A stretch of 64,000 bases of DNA from Wenzhouxiangella limi (GCF_010499265.1 NZ_JAAGSC010000034.1:40977-104976); one strand, 5' to 3'. Positions 24,901-35,423 are shown, numbered from the stretch's first letter. Program-made: numbers and translations. Notes: generated from the letters alone by a model not told the origin.

Positions 24901-26049
24901 ATGAGTAATCTGACCTCGGCTCGCCCGACACATAATAAGAAACCTTGTGCAAGGCTTTCTGCCCTAATACTGATAGCCTCGTTTCTATCGCTATCTTTTA
25001 ATTTGGCCGCTCAAGACAAAGACTTGGAGCTGCAAACCGAGCCTTCGGTAACAAAAATCCCCCTCACGGGTGACGTTAAAATCACGTCAGAGGGAACTGT
25101 CTTAGCGACACCGGTTGATCCGACTGTTTGCCAAGCGACGTCAAGCTGCGACGGTGTGCAGGTCAACCTTTCCTCCTTCACAGCGAACGACGAACAAAGT
25201 CTGCTATCAATTGATCAAGGCACTACCGTCTATTTCGAATGGGAAAGTAGGGGAGCGTGGTCTTGCGAAACATTGGGGAATTTGCCAGGCTGGGATGCTG
25301 GCGAATTGAAGCCGACGCGGGCCACGGGTCTTCAGCAAAGCGTATCTACGAATTCCCTGGAAGCTGGTGAATACACTGCTGGGCTTATCTGCGCTAACGG
25401 CAGTGTAACGAGTTCGTCAAATGTGATTACCGTCGACCTGGCCGAGTCTAGTTCGCCCCCTCCTGATCCAACCTCGTGTCCATCCAACCGTCAACCTCCA
25501 CCAGGCTGGGCTCGAGTAACCACTTGTCTGTATAACAGTAGCGCCGATTGCACCGATTTCGGAGCAATTTTCGGCGGTGACGGAACAGTAACGACAGTCA
25601 ATACTGGAAATATTCGGAACGTCGTACTTAACGAAGACAGTGACCAAGAATACATAGCGATGCGGCTGACCACTCAGGGTCTATCTCCCACTACTTCACG
25701 ACAGGTTCAGATTGAAGGTCCCCAAAATCCGATAGGCAACTACGGTGGTGGCGGGAAAATGGTGACGATTTCAACGTGTCCTGGCGACTTCAACAAGAAT
25801 GAAATAATCAACGATTCGGGATGTTATTTTGAAGGCAGTTCCTTTATTAACGATGGTTTGATTTCGATTGGTTCCTTAACTGTAGGTGGAACGTCGTCTA
25901 CGGCAAGCTGCAAGCTTGAGAGCGATCAAACCTATTATCTGAATATTCTCTACACGTCCTCTCCAGCCGGCACATCACCCGAAAATATCCAGCCAAGTAG
26001 CTGTGCGGATGGAAAATCAGGTTGTGGAAACCAATGGGTAGTCCAATAA
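24901..26049 (+). CDS. Exported protein with an Ig-like domain, unknown function
   Basis: The 382-residue precursor has a long N-region and a hydrophobic core (LSALILIASFLSLSFNLAAQ), so cleavage is likely near residue 37. Residues about 85-180 look like an Ig-type beta sandwich: EYTAGLICANGSVTSSSNVITVDL at the end with a Trp-Ser-Cys strand earlier, giving a likely disulfide. A SSSPPPDPTSC linker leads to a second Cys-rich, Gly/Ser/Thr-rich beta domain. No known enzyme motif is seen. GC is well below the neighbouring operons. One base separates it from the parvulin gene, so the two are certainly one transcript. Confidence 0.75.
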   Translation: MSNLTSARPTHNKKPCARLSALILIASFLSLSFNLAAQDKDLELQTEPSVTKIPLTGDVKITSEGTVLATPVDPTVCQATSSCDGVQVNLSSFTANDEQSLLSIDQGTTVYFEWESRGAWSCETLGNLPGWDAGELKPTRATGLQQSVSTNSLEAGEYTAGLICANGSVTSSSNVITVDLAESSSPPPDPTSCPSNRQPPPGWARVTTCLYNSSADCTDFGAIFGGDGTVTTVNTGNIRNVVLNEDSDQEYIAMRLTTQGLSPTTSRQVQIEGPQNPIGNYGGGGKMVTISTCPGDFNKNEIINDSGCYFEGSSFINDGLISIGSLTVGGTSSTASCKLESDQTYYLNILYTSSPAGTSPENIQPSSCADGKSGCGNQWVVQ

Positions 26050-26050
26050 T

Positions 26051-27013
26051 ATGAATAAGATTCACGGCTTTAAATTTCCAATTCAAGCCCACGTCTTGTT
26101 GCTCTTTCTTCTTATGCTGTCGGGCAACGTTCAAAGTGCGGATTCGTCAAAAGAAATCTGCATAGCATTCGAGTCGGAGGTCGTAGTAACCCAGGGCGAC
26201 TCCGAGATCACCCATCTGGATATGGATGCTTTTCTAGCGACGGTTCCCGAGGGCGATAGGGTTGACTTCCTGGAGAGCGCGGATCGACTCGGTCAAGTGC
26301 TCACAAACCTTCTTCTTTCTGAGGCAATGGCCAATAGAGCAATTGAGGCGCGGCTTTTAGACGATCCAGAAGTCAATGCACAGCTGTATCGCCAATTGGT
26401 CAATGAACTGACTAAACTGTACCGGTTCAATTTCTTTGCTGACTTGGAGTTGGCTGATTACGAAGCCAGGGCCAGAGAGCTCTATTTAACAAATCCCAAA
26501 CGCTTCCGCGCCCCGGAGAAGGTGGATTTTTATCATGTGTTGATACCCGTGGATGAACCTTCAGAAGAAGTTGAAGCGATGGAGGAAATCGCTGTTGCTT
26601 GGCGAGCCTTCGCTGAGCAGCAGATTGATATTGAGCGTGTCGTGAGGGAGTATAGTCAAGATCCCTTGCTTGAACAGAACGGAGGCTTCTATCGTGATGT
26701 GGCCCTCGAAAACCTGCACGCAGCCATTGCTTCTTCCCTGTCGAAGCTAAGCGAGGGGCGGGGTATTTCTGAACCAATTCGTACACCTGATGGTTGGCAT
26801 TTGGTGCAGCTGCATAAGAGGCATCCGATTGAAGCACTAGACTGGCCAGACGCGAAGGAAGAAGCGATCAAGCTCGCTCGTGAACAGCATCTTACTAATG
26901 CTTTGGAAAGAAAACTGAGAGAGCTTCAAGCTCCACCGCAGGAATTTCCGGAAGGTGCAATACGTAGTCTTCTAGAGCGCTATAACGCCTCCTTGTCTGG
27001 TGTGGCTGACTGA
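26051..27013 (+). CDS. Periplasmic parvulin-type peptidyl-prolyl isomerase (PpiC/SurA-like)
   Basis: The 320-residue precursor has a signal peptide (about 1-29, VQSA) and no lipobox. A SurA-N-like helical domain (about 45-135) is followed by the rotamase core (about 155-260): VDFYHVLIP, VREYSQDPLLEQNGGFYRDV, and a final ISEPIRTPDGWHLVQLHKR, the standard parvulin end motif. A helical C-terminus closes it. Parvulins catalyse prolyl isomerisation and chaperone exported proteins. Linkage to the preceding exported Ig-like gene suggests a dedicated foldase for that product. GC is low like its partner's. Confidence 0.87.
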   Translation: MNKIHGFKFPIQAHVLLLFLLMLSGNVQSADSSKEICIAFESEVVVTQGDSEITHLDMDAFLATVPEGDRVDFLESADRLGQVLTNLLLSEAMANRAIEARLLDDPEVNAQLYRQLVNELTKLYRFNFFADLELADYEARARELYLTNPKRFRAPEKVDFYHVLIPVDEPSEEVEAMEEIAVAWRAFAEQQIDIERVVREYSQDPLLEQNGGFYRDVALENLHAAIASSLSKLSEGRGISEPIRTPDGWHLVQLHKRHPIEALDWPDAKEEAIKLAREQHLTNALERKLRELQAPPQEFPEGAIRSLLERYNASLSGVAD

Positions 27014-27148
27014 ATCTGCGGAAGTATTTCAAAAGAGGGCGTGGATGAACGTGTGTCCTTAGTCGTACACAAGTGGGCCCTTAATAAATCGCTGCCTTTA
27101 TGTGATTAGACAAGCTCCGTGTCAGGTTACCTCTAGGAGACTATAAAC

Positions 27149-27970
27149 GTGAGACTTGCAGGGCTTGCGGAGCCGTACCGTAGATCTGTCTCCAATAGGC
27201 TTAGTTATTGCGGTCTTTTCTTGCAGCTTACCGTTCGGGAGTTAAGGCGCCGCGTTCTTTCCGTTGGTGTCGGCTGGCTTTGGCTTGTTCTTACCCCGCT
27301 TTTGCTGCTTGGTGTTTATGTATTTGTATTTGGAGTGATTTTTCAGGCGCGAGTCCCCGACGGGCTACAGGTGCCCTTCGCTCTCTGGCTAGCAGTTGCT
27401 TTGTGGCCGTGGTTCGCTTTTTCGGACGGCGTTCTTAGTGGGGCGAGGGCTGTGCGCGATAATGCGGCCCTCATTTCCAAGATCGCCGTTCCTCGAGCAG
27501 TGCTAGTTCTTTCTTATCAAACGGCTGCGTTCCTTTTGCAGCTAATGGGGTACCTGGTTGTCCTCGCGGTGATTCAGTCGTTTTCCGGGCAGCTAACTTT
27601 GGTGGGGTTTCCTAATGCCGTTCTTACATTATTACTTTTGTATGCTTTTTCGGCCGGTCTGAGCCTGGGTTTATCGGCCCTTCAGGTATTTTTTCGCGAT
27701 CTGGAGCAACTTTTACCGATCTTGATGATGTTTTGGTTCTTTCTCACTCCCATCTTGTATACACCTGAGTTGCTTCCGCCGGATATTCGCCATTTGATCT
27801 TTCTGAATCCAGTCACTTGGTGGGTTGAAGAATTGAGATCCGCCTTTTTTTTGGGAAAGGCAGTCCCTGACCTTAAAGTAGTTGTTTTTCTCTTTTCGAG
27901 TGCATTAGCAGTAATGTTAGGAAGCTGGGTATTTCGTAGACTAAGCCCGCATTTTGAGGATTTTCTTTGA
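27149..27970 (+). CDS. wzm: ABC-2 polysaccharide export permease (Wzm-type)
   Basis: The 273-residue protein starts at GTG 27149 after TAGGAGA. It has an N-terminal amphipathic stretch and about six membrane helices (around 38-60, 66-90, 113-140, 147-170, 178-200, 235-258), with the ABC-2 family segments VRELRRRVLSVGVGWLWLVLTP-like and LNPVTWWVEELRSAF. It forms the channel for undecaprenyl-linked glycan (O-antigen or similar) export with Wzt. The 135-bp spacer before it is AT-rich with possible promoter sequence (TTAATAA near 27080) but no clear element. Composition matches the low-GC genes upstream. Confidence 0.88.
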   Translation: MRLAGLAEPYRRSVSNRLSYCGLFLQLTVRELRRRVLSVGVGWLWLVLTPLLLLGVYVFVFGVIFQARVPDGLQVPFALWLAVALWPWFAFSDGVLSGARAVRDNAALISKIAVPRAVLVLSYQTAAFLLQLMGYLVVLAVIQSFSGQLTLVGFPNAVLTLLLLYAFSAGLSLGLSALQVFFRDLEQLLPILMMFWFFLTPILYTPELLPPDIRHLIFLNPVTWWVEELRSAFFLGKAVPDLKVVVFLFSSALAVMLGSWVFRRLSPHFEDFL

Positions 27971-29145
27971 CTGAGCCGTTGCTTAAGTCAGCTTCTGTGG
28001 GGAAATCCTATCCTCATACCGTACGATCTTCGCAACGCCTGCGCGCTTTCTGGCAGATCCTGACCCGCGGGCAGACAGAGGGCGGAACGACGGTGCTGGA
28101 GTCGATCGACTTCGAAGTCCGGCGCGGCGAGTCGCTGGCCATCGTCGGGGCCAACGGCGCCGGCAAATCGACGCTGCTGAAAGTTATCACCGGGGTGCTG
28201 GCGCCCTCCAGCGGAGTGATCGAGCGTAACGGCAGTCAGGCTGCGCTGCTGGAGCTCGGGGCCGGTTTCGATCCCGAGTACACCGGCCTGGAGAACCTGC
28301 GCATGAACGCCGCTTTTCTCGGGCTGGGCAGAAAGGAGGTCGACGAGAAGCTCGACGACATCCTGGCCTTTGCCGATATCGGCGAGTCTATCCACGAGCC
28401 GATCAAGCATTATTCCTCGGGCATGGTGGTGCGCTTGGGCTTTGCGGTCGTTGCCGCGGTCACGCCTGATCTTCTGATCACCGACGAGGTGCTGGCCGTC
28501 GGGGATGAGTCTTTCCAGAAAAAATGTATCCGCTGGATCGAGAACTATCTTGAGCAGGGCGGGACGCTGCTGATGGTTTCGCACAACATGTACCAGGTGC
28601 AAAAACTCTGCCGCCACGCGCTGTGGCTGGAAGGTGGGCGGGCGCGGGCGCTGGGTGACGTGTTCGAGGTGACCCAGGCCTATCTGGCCTGGCACGAGCG
28701 GCGCGATGCCGAAGCGGTAAGCCAGTCCTCGGGGCATGCCACGGCGCAAATGTACGGCGTGAAGACGCTGGAAATCGTCTCGGCCGAGGCCGGCGAGCCG
28801 CGCCTGACGATGGGTGATGAACTGCTGGTGCGCATGGCGCTGCGCTCGCCCGACGATCGCGCACCGGTTGCGCTGGTTGGCCTGGTGCGGGCCGATGGGA
28901 CGCCGATCTACGGTGTTGCCAGCGACCATGACCAGGTTGCGCTGCAGGATGGATCGGACGGATGCTATCACTTGGCGCTGCGCTTTCCCGATCTGCCGCT
29001 GCTGCCGGGGGGCTACGTGGTCAGGGGCCACGCCATGGATCCGGAGGGCCTGCGCGTGCACGATACCGCCGAGGTCACGTTCACGGTGACCGGCCGCAGC
29101 CGCGAGCTGGGCCTGGTCCGGCTGCAGCATCACTGGGAGATCTGA
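27967..29145 (+). CDS. wzt: Polysaccharide ABC exporter ATPase with C-terminal binding domain (Wzt-type)
   Basis: The 392-residue protein starts at TTG 27967, overlapping wzm by 4 bp. The ATPase has Walker A GANGAGKST (61-69), signature YSSGM (149-153) and Walker B LLITDE (169-174). Residues about 255-392 form a separate beta-sandwich like the Wzt C-terminal domain that recognises the capped end of the glycan. The first 25 or so codons have the low GC of wzm; from about 28,050 the DNA becomes GC-rich, suggesting a recombination joint inside the gene. Confidence 0.9.
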   Translation: MTEPLLKSASVGKSYPHTVRSSQRLRAFWQILTRGQTEGGTTVLESIDFEVRRGESLAIVGANGAGKSTLLKVITGVLAPSSGVIERNGSQAALLELGAGFDPEYTGLENLRMNAAFLGLGRKEVDEKLDDILAFADIGESIHEPIKHYSSGMVVRLGFAVVAAVTPDLLITDEVLAVGDESFQKKCIRWIENYLEQGGTLLMVSHNMYQVQKLCRHALWLEGGRARALGDVFEVTQAYLAWHERRDAEAVSQSSGHATAQMYGVKTLEIVSAEAGEPRLTMGDELLVRMALRSPDDRAPVALVGLVRADGTPIYGVASDHDQVALQDGSDGCYHLALRFPDLPLLPGGYVVRGHAMDPEGLRVHDTAEVTFTVTGRSRELGLVRLQHHWEI

Positions 29146-29961
29146 GTGACCGCGGCCGTCGTGGTGCCGGTCTTCAACGCAGCGCAGGAGACCCGGCGCT
29201 GTCTGGATGCTCTCGCACTAAAGTTGGACAAAGACTCGGCGGGTGTGATCGTGATCGACGATGCCTCGACCGATCCGGCCGTCGCGACGGTTCTTGCCGA
29301 GTTGCCGAGCGAATGGGTGGCGGTACGCAATGAGCAAAACCTGGGCTTCGTGGCCACCGCCAACCTCGGCATGGCGCTGGCCGGGCGGGCCGATGTGATT
29401 CTGCTCAACTCCGATACCGAGGTCAGCACCGGCTGGCTGGAGGCCATGCTGGACTGTGCTGCCAGCGACGCGCGGATTGCCTCGGTCACGCCCTTGACCA
29501 ACCACGGCGAAATCGCCTCGGTGCCCGAGTTTTGTCGGCCCAATCGATGGCCGAACGACCCGGACCGCTGGGCCCGGGCGGCGCGCGAATCCGGCCCGGC
29601 AACTTATCCCGACATCCCCACCGCGGTCGGATTTTGCATGTACCTGCGGCGCGCGGCCATCGACGAGATCGGCGGCTTTGACGAGCTCGCCTTTGGCCGC
29701 GGCTACGGCGAGGAAAACGACTGGTGCTGCCGGGCCAGCGCCGCCGGCTGGCGCCACGTGCTGTGTGACCACGCCTTCGTCGCCCATGAGGGCGGCGCCA
29801 GCTTCGGGCCCCTGGGCCTCAAGCCGGGCGGTGAAGCGATGGACACGCTGCTGGCCCGCCACCCCGATTACATGGCGCGGGTCCGGGCGTTCATCAAGGC
29901 CGATCCGTTTGCCGCCAGGCGGCGCCAGATCGCGGCGTGCTACCAGCAACTGGCATCCTGA
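29146..29961 (+). CDS. GT2-family glycosyltransferase
   Basis: The 271-residue protein starts at GTG 29146 directly after the wzt stop. It has the GT-A fold markers: AAVVVPVFNAAQ at the start, VIVIDDAS (nucleotide-binding acidic pair), LLNSDTEVS (DxD-like), and a late GYGEENDWCCRASAAGW with the acidic base region. It would transfer a sugar from a nucleotide donor onto the lipid-linked glycan exported by Wzm/Wzt. Donor and acceptor cannot be read from sequence. It is soluble, with no membrane helix. Confidence 0.85.
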   Translation: MTAAVVVPVFNAAQETRRCLDALALKLDKDSAGVIVIDDASTDPAVATVLAELPSEWVAVRNEQNLGFVATANLGMALAGRADVILLNSDTEVSTGWLEAMLDCAASDARIASVTPLTNHGEIASVPEFCRPNRWPNDPDRWARAARESGPATYPDIPTAVGFCMYLRRAAIDEIGGFDELAFGRGYGEENDWCCRASAAGWRHVLCDHAFVAHEGGASFGPLGLKPGGEAMDTLLARHPDYMARVRAFIKADPFAARRRQIAACYQQLAS

Positions 29962-30026
29962 AAGACCCGGGCAACCGCGCCCGGCTTGGTAGACTCTGAC
30001 CCGAAGGTCTCTTGCAGGCAGCGGCA

Positions 30027-30893
30027 ATGATCGAATCCCCATCCCTGGAGTTCACCGGCGAGCGTTTCACGCCCGAGTGCGTGCGCGAAATGGCCTATGA
30101 GCACTGGCATCGCTATGCTTTTGCCGCGGCGCTGGTGACCGACAAGCTCGTGCTCGACGCCGCGTGCGGAGAGGGTTACGGCTCGCACCTGCTCAGCGCC
30201 AAAGCCCGGCAGGTGACCGGCATCGACATCGACCCGGCCACAGTCAAGCATGCGCGGTCGCGCTACGGCGCCGATCGGCTGTCGTTCGAGTGCGCCAGCT
30301 GCCTGGACCTGCCGCTGGCCGATGACAGCGTGGATGTGGTGGTCTCGTTCGAGACGCTGGAACACCTGGCCGAGCACGATGAACTGATGGCCGAGTTTCG
30401 CCGCGTGCTCAGGCCCGAGGGTTTCGTGCTGATCTCATCGCCGGACCGCAAGACCTACAGCGACGAGACCGGCTACGACAATCCGTTTCACGTGCGCGAA
30501 CTCTACCGGGACCAGTTCGAGCAGCTGCTGGGCGCGCATTTTCCGGCTGTGCGCCTGATGGGGCAGAAGCTGCTGTTTGTCTCCGCGCTGTGGTCCATGG
30601 ACGGGCAGGGCGCGGCGCAGTGGCTAAGCGACCGGCCGGAGGCGTCGACCGTGGCGCCGGACTGGCCCCCGCTGTACTACATCGCCGCCGCCGCGGCCAC
30701 CCGGGCGGCCCTGCCGGAGTTGCCGGCGGTCTCGCTGTACGGCGATCGGGCTGAGTCGGTCTACCAGCACTACAACGACGAAGTTCGCAAGCACATCCGA
30801 GCCGGCGAAGTGCTGGCCGAGCGCGAGGCCGAGATCGCCTCGCTCAAGGCGACGCTGGCAAAACCCTGGTGGCGGCGCTGGTTCGGCCGGTGA
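30027..30893 (+). CDS. SAM-dependent methyltransferase with C-terminal coil and amphipathic tail
   Basis: The 288-residue protein starts at ATG 30027. The class I fold runs over about 30-190: motif I VLDAACGEGYGSHLL, acidic VTGIDID, and VVVSFETLEHLAEHDELMAEFRRVLRPEGFVLISSP. After a linker, the C-terminus has a short coiled segment (VLAEREAEIASLKATL) ending KPWWRRWFGR, a Trp/Arg amphipathic tail that could sit on the membrane. In ABC-exported glycans, methyltransferases can cap the non-reducing end and set chain length; that role is inferred from context. It overlaps the next gene by 4 bp. Confidence 0.82.
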   Translation: MIESPSLEFTGERFTPECVREMAYEHWHRYAFAAALVTDKLVLDAACGEGYGSHLLSAKARQVTGIDIDPATVKHARSRYGADRLSFECASCLDLPLADDSVDVVVSFETLEHLAEHDELMAEFRRVLRPEGFVLISSPDRKTYSDETGYDNPFHVRELYRDQFEQLLGAHFPAVRLMGQKLLFVSALWSMDGQGAAQWLSDRPEASTVAPDWPPLYYIAAAAATRAALPELPAVSLYGDRAESVYQHYNDEVRKHIRAGEVLAEREAEIASLKATLAKPWWRRWFGR

Positions 30894-31768
30894 ATAGCTC
30901 ATCCCCGGCCGCGAGCGTTTCCCCGCTGGCCCGGGTCACGGCCATCGTGGTCAACTTCAACTCTGGTCCCTGGCTGGAGCGCTGCGTGCGCGCGCTGCGC
31001 GGCGACGACAGCAAGCCGCCGGCGATCGAGATCATTGACAACGGATCGGAGGACCGCAGCCTGGAGCTGCTGCCCGACCTACCGGGGGTTCGCGCCCGGC
31101 GCTCGCCGCGCAACCTGGGTTTCGCGCGCGGAGTCAACCTGGCCGCGCGGGCGGTCCAGACCGAATACCTGCTGATCATCAATCCCGACTGCCTGCTGGT
31201 GCCGCAGGCGCTGCTGAGACTGGTCGAAGACCTGGACGGTCATCCCGAAGCCGCCCTGGTCTCGGGGCGCATTTTCGACATGAGCGGCAACGAACAGCGC
31301 GGCAGCCGCCGCCGCCTGCCGACCCGGCAGCGGGTTGTCAACGAGATCTTTCGTTTCCGGGGCGCCACGGGGGTGGATCTCACCCATTTGCCCAGCGCCG
31401 CCGAGCCGGGCGAGGTGGAAGCCGTCTCGGGCGCCTGCATGCTGCTGCGGCGCCAGGCTTTTCTGGACGTCGGCGGTTTCGACAAGCACTACCCGCTGCA
31501 TTTCGAGGATCTGGATCTGATGACGCGGTTGCAGGAAGCGGGCTGGGCCATTCGGTTGCTGCCGGATGTGGCGGTCTCGCATGCCGGCGGGGTGTCTTCG
31601 CGCAGCCGACCCGTGCGAACGATGTGGAAAAAACACCGCGGTCTCTGGCGCTACCTCAATCGTCACCCGGAGCCGCCCTGGCCGCTCTGGAGTCGCAGCC
31701 TGTGGTGGCTTGGCATTCACGCCCACGCCGTGCTGGTCACGCCGCTGACGCTGTGGCGGCGGCGCTAG
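30890..31768 (+). CDS. GT2-family glycosyltransferase (rhamnosyltransferase-like)
   Basis: The 292-residue protein starts at GTG 30890, overlapping the methyltransferase stop (GTGA); an in-frame GTG at 30869 is possible. Motifs are VTAIVVNFNSG, EIIDNGSED, NLGFARGVNLAA, LLIINPDCLL, and VSGACMLLRRQAFLDVGGFD then HFEDLDLMTRLQEAGW. This pattern is typical of rhamnosyl- and related transferases of the GT2 family (WbbL-like). It ends with a basic, Trp-rich region that may associate with the membrane. Donor sugar is unknown. Confidence 0.86.
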   Translation: MNSSSPAASVSPLARVTAIVVNFNSGPWLERCVRALRGDDSKPPAIEIIDNGSEDRSLELLPDLPGVRARRSPRNLGFARGVNLAARAVQTEYLLIINPDCLLVPQALLRLVEDLDGHPEAALVSGRIFDMSGNEQRGSRRRLPTRQRVVNEIFRFRGATGVDLTHLPSAAEPGEVEAVSGACMLLRRQAFLDVGGFDKHYPLHFEDLDLMTRLQEAGWAIRLLPDVAVSHAGGVSSRSRPVRTMWKKHRGLWRYLNRHPEPPWPLWSRSLWWLGIHAHAVLVTPLTLWRRR

Positions 31769-31782
31769 GGGCCGATCCGGTG

Positions 31783-32593
31783 ATGCTGGTGCTGGGCGCC
31801 AGCACGGCGGCCGGGCAGCGCTTCGTGGCGCGCGCCGGCGGACTGGACGGCGTCCACCTGCTGGCGGTATCGCGAAAGCCGCCGGCACAGAGCCGGCCCG
31901 GCGTGACCTGGCTGCAGCACGATCTTGAACAAGGGCCGGCGCCGGCCGATCCGGGCGCGCTGGTCAGCTTCGGGCCGGTGGGGCTGGCGGCGGCCCAGGT
32001 CGAGGCAACCCCCGGGATCGGCCGCGTGGTCGCCGTCAGCTCGGCCAGCACGCTGTTCAAGTCCGACTCGGTCGATCGGCAAGAGCGGGCATTGATGGAC
32101 CAGATCCAGGCCGACGAGCAGCGCCTGCTCGATCTCTGCCGCCGGCGCGATGCCCTGGTCAGCCTGTTCAAGACCACCATGATCTACGGCGGTGGCCGGG
32201 ACGCCAACGTCAGCCGGCTGGCCGGGCTGGTTCAGCGCCTGCCGCTGGTGCCCGTGGCGGGGCGGGGCTTGCGCGCGCCGGTTCACGCCGACGACCTGGC
32301 CGCCCTGGCGCTCGCCGTGCTGGCCATGGACGAGCGCAGCCAGGGGCGCTGGCTGCTGGGCGGTGGAGAACGCTTGAGCTACCCGGACATGCTGCGCCGG
32401 ATTGCAGCGGCCCAGGGACACAGCGTGCGCGTGGTGTCGACCCCGGCCTGGCTGCTGCGCGCAGCCTTGAGCGCGGCCCATGCACTGGGCCGGCTGCGCG
32501 ATATCAACGCCGCCATGCTCGCCCGCCAGGCCGAGGATCTGGTCGTCGACGACCGCCCGGCGCGCGAGCAGCTGGGCTGGAACCCGCGCGTTT

Positions 32594-32604
<11 letters not shown>
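31783..32604 (+). CDS. NAD(P)-binding epimerase/dehydratase-like protein
   Basis: The product is 273 residues from ATG 31783; GTG codons at 31753 and 31780 are in-frame alternatives. It is an SDR-type fold with a worn nucleotide motif ([13 protein letters not shown]), AVSSAST where extended SDRs have the catalytic Ser/Thr, no obvious YxxxK pair, and [17 protein letters not shown] typical of extended SDRs. The missing catalytic pair means it may bind a nucleotide sugar or act in a reduced way. It closes the glycan cluster and overlaps the 3' end of ettA by 11 bp tail to tail. Confidence 0.7.
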
Positions 32605-34264
<1,660 letters not shown>

Positions 34265-34338
34265 GATGAATCCGTAGTGGCTTGAAGCTGACGGTTGGGA
34301 GACGTCGGCGTTGGAACTCCCGACACATGATACCCGTG

Positions 34339-34370
34339 TTCATCTGCGTTAATCTGCGTTCATCCGCGGT
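34339..34370. repeat. ATCTGCGTT-type intergenic repeat
   Basis: Between ettA and the reductase gene the sequence carries three tandem-like copies of a 10-11 bp unit (CATCTGCGTT, AATCTGCGTT, CATCCGCGGT). The reverse complement of its central 12 bases, GATGAACGCAGA, recurs at 44817-44828 in the tolR-tolA gap. It looks like a dispersed intergenic element rather than a gene part. Confidence 0.6.
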
Positions 34371-34403
34371 TTCCTTGTACGGGATTGAAAAAAGAGAGAT
34401 CGA

Positions 34404-35387
34404 ATGATGAAAATCCTCGTCACCGGCGGCGGCGGCTTTCTCGGCCAGGCCATCGTCCGCCGAGTCATTGAACGCGGTGATGCCGTCGTCAGCCTGAATC
34501 GCTCGGCCTACCCCGAGCTGGAGGCGCTGGGTGTGACGTGCCGGCTTGGCGATATCGCCGATCCCGAGGCGGTGCTGGCCGCCGCTGAAGGCTGCGAGGC
34601 CGTTGTTCACGTCGCCGCCAGGGCCGGGCCCGGTTTGCACGCGCCGGATTTCGAGCGGCCGAATGTGGTCGGGACCGAAAACGTGCTCGCCGCCTGCGCC
34701 CGGCACGATATTCCCATTCTGGTCTACACCTCCTCGCCCAGCGTGGTCCACGGCGGCGGCGATATCGAAAACGGCGACGAATCGCTGCCCTACGCCGAGC
34801 ACTTCCAGGCCCCGTACCCGGAAACGAAAGCCCGGGCCGAGCGGCTGGTACTGGCCGCCAGTGGCCCGGATCTGAAAAGCTGCGCGCTGCGCCCGCACCT
34901 GATCTGGGGGCCAGGCGACAACCAGCTGCTGCCGCGCCTGGTCGAGAAAAATCGCGCCGGCCGGCTGCGCCTGCCCGCCCCGGAGAAAAAAATCGACACC
35001 GTCTACATCGACAATGCGGCCGACGCCCACCTGCTGGCCCTGGATAACCTGGCCGGCCCCGCCACCGCCGCCGGCAAGGCCTATTTCATCAGCAACGGCG
35101 AGCCGCTGGCCAACGGCGAGATCATCGCGCGCCTGCTCGAAGCCGCCGGGGAGCGCCCGAACATCCGCAGCGTCGCGCCTGCGGTGGCCCACGCCCTGGC
35201 CGCCGCGGTCGAGGGCGCGTGGCGCCTGACCGGCCGCCGCAGCGATCCGCCGCTGTCGCGGTTCGTGGTCGAGCACCTGGCCACCGCCCACTGGTACGAC
35301 ATTGCCGCCGCGCGCCGTGATCTGGCTTATGAACCCACGGTGTCGATCGAAGAGGGGCTCAAGCGCCTGGCCGCTGCCTGGGCATGA
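34404..35387 (+). CDS. OleD-like NAD(P)-dependent 3-hydroxysteroid dehydrogenase/reductase family protein
   Basis: The 327-residue extended SDR has ILVTGGGGFLGQAI (cofactor-binding motif, about 4-17), VYTSSPSVV (catalytic Ser) and YPETKA (Tyr and Lys of YxxxK). Sequence near LNRSAYPELEALGVTCRLGDIADPEAV resembles OleD, which reduces 2-alkyl-3-ketoacids in long-chain olefin biosynthesis. No oleA, oleB or oleC is in the window, so the substrate remains open. Either ATG of the start pair (34404, 34407) is usable behind an AGAGAG-type ribosome site. Confidence 0.78.
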   Translation: MMKILVTGGGGFLGQAIVRRVIERGDAVVSLNRSAYPELEALGVTCRLGDIADPEAVLAAAEGCEAVVHVAARAGPGLHAPDFERPNVVGTENVLAACARHDIPILVYTSSPSVVHGGGDIENGDESLPYAEHFQAPYPETKARAERLVLAASGPDLKSCALRPHLIWGPGDNQLLPRLVEKNRAGRLRLPAPEKKIDTVYIDNAADAHLLALDNLAGPATAAGKAYFISNGEPLANGEIIARLLEAAGERPNIRSVAPAVAHALAAAVEGAWRLTGRRSDPPLSRFVVEHLATAHWYDIAAARRDLAYEPTVSIEEGLKRLAAAWA

Positions 35388-35423
35388 ATGCCCTGGCCGG
35401 ATTGAATCGGCCGCGGGGCAGGC

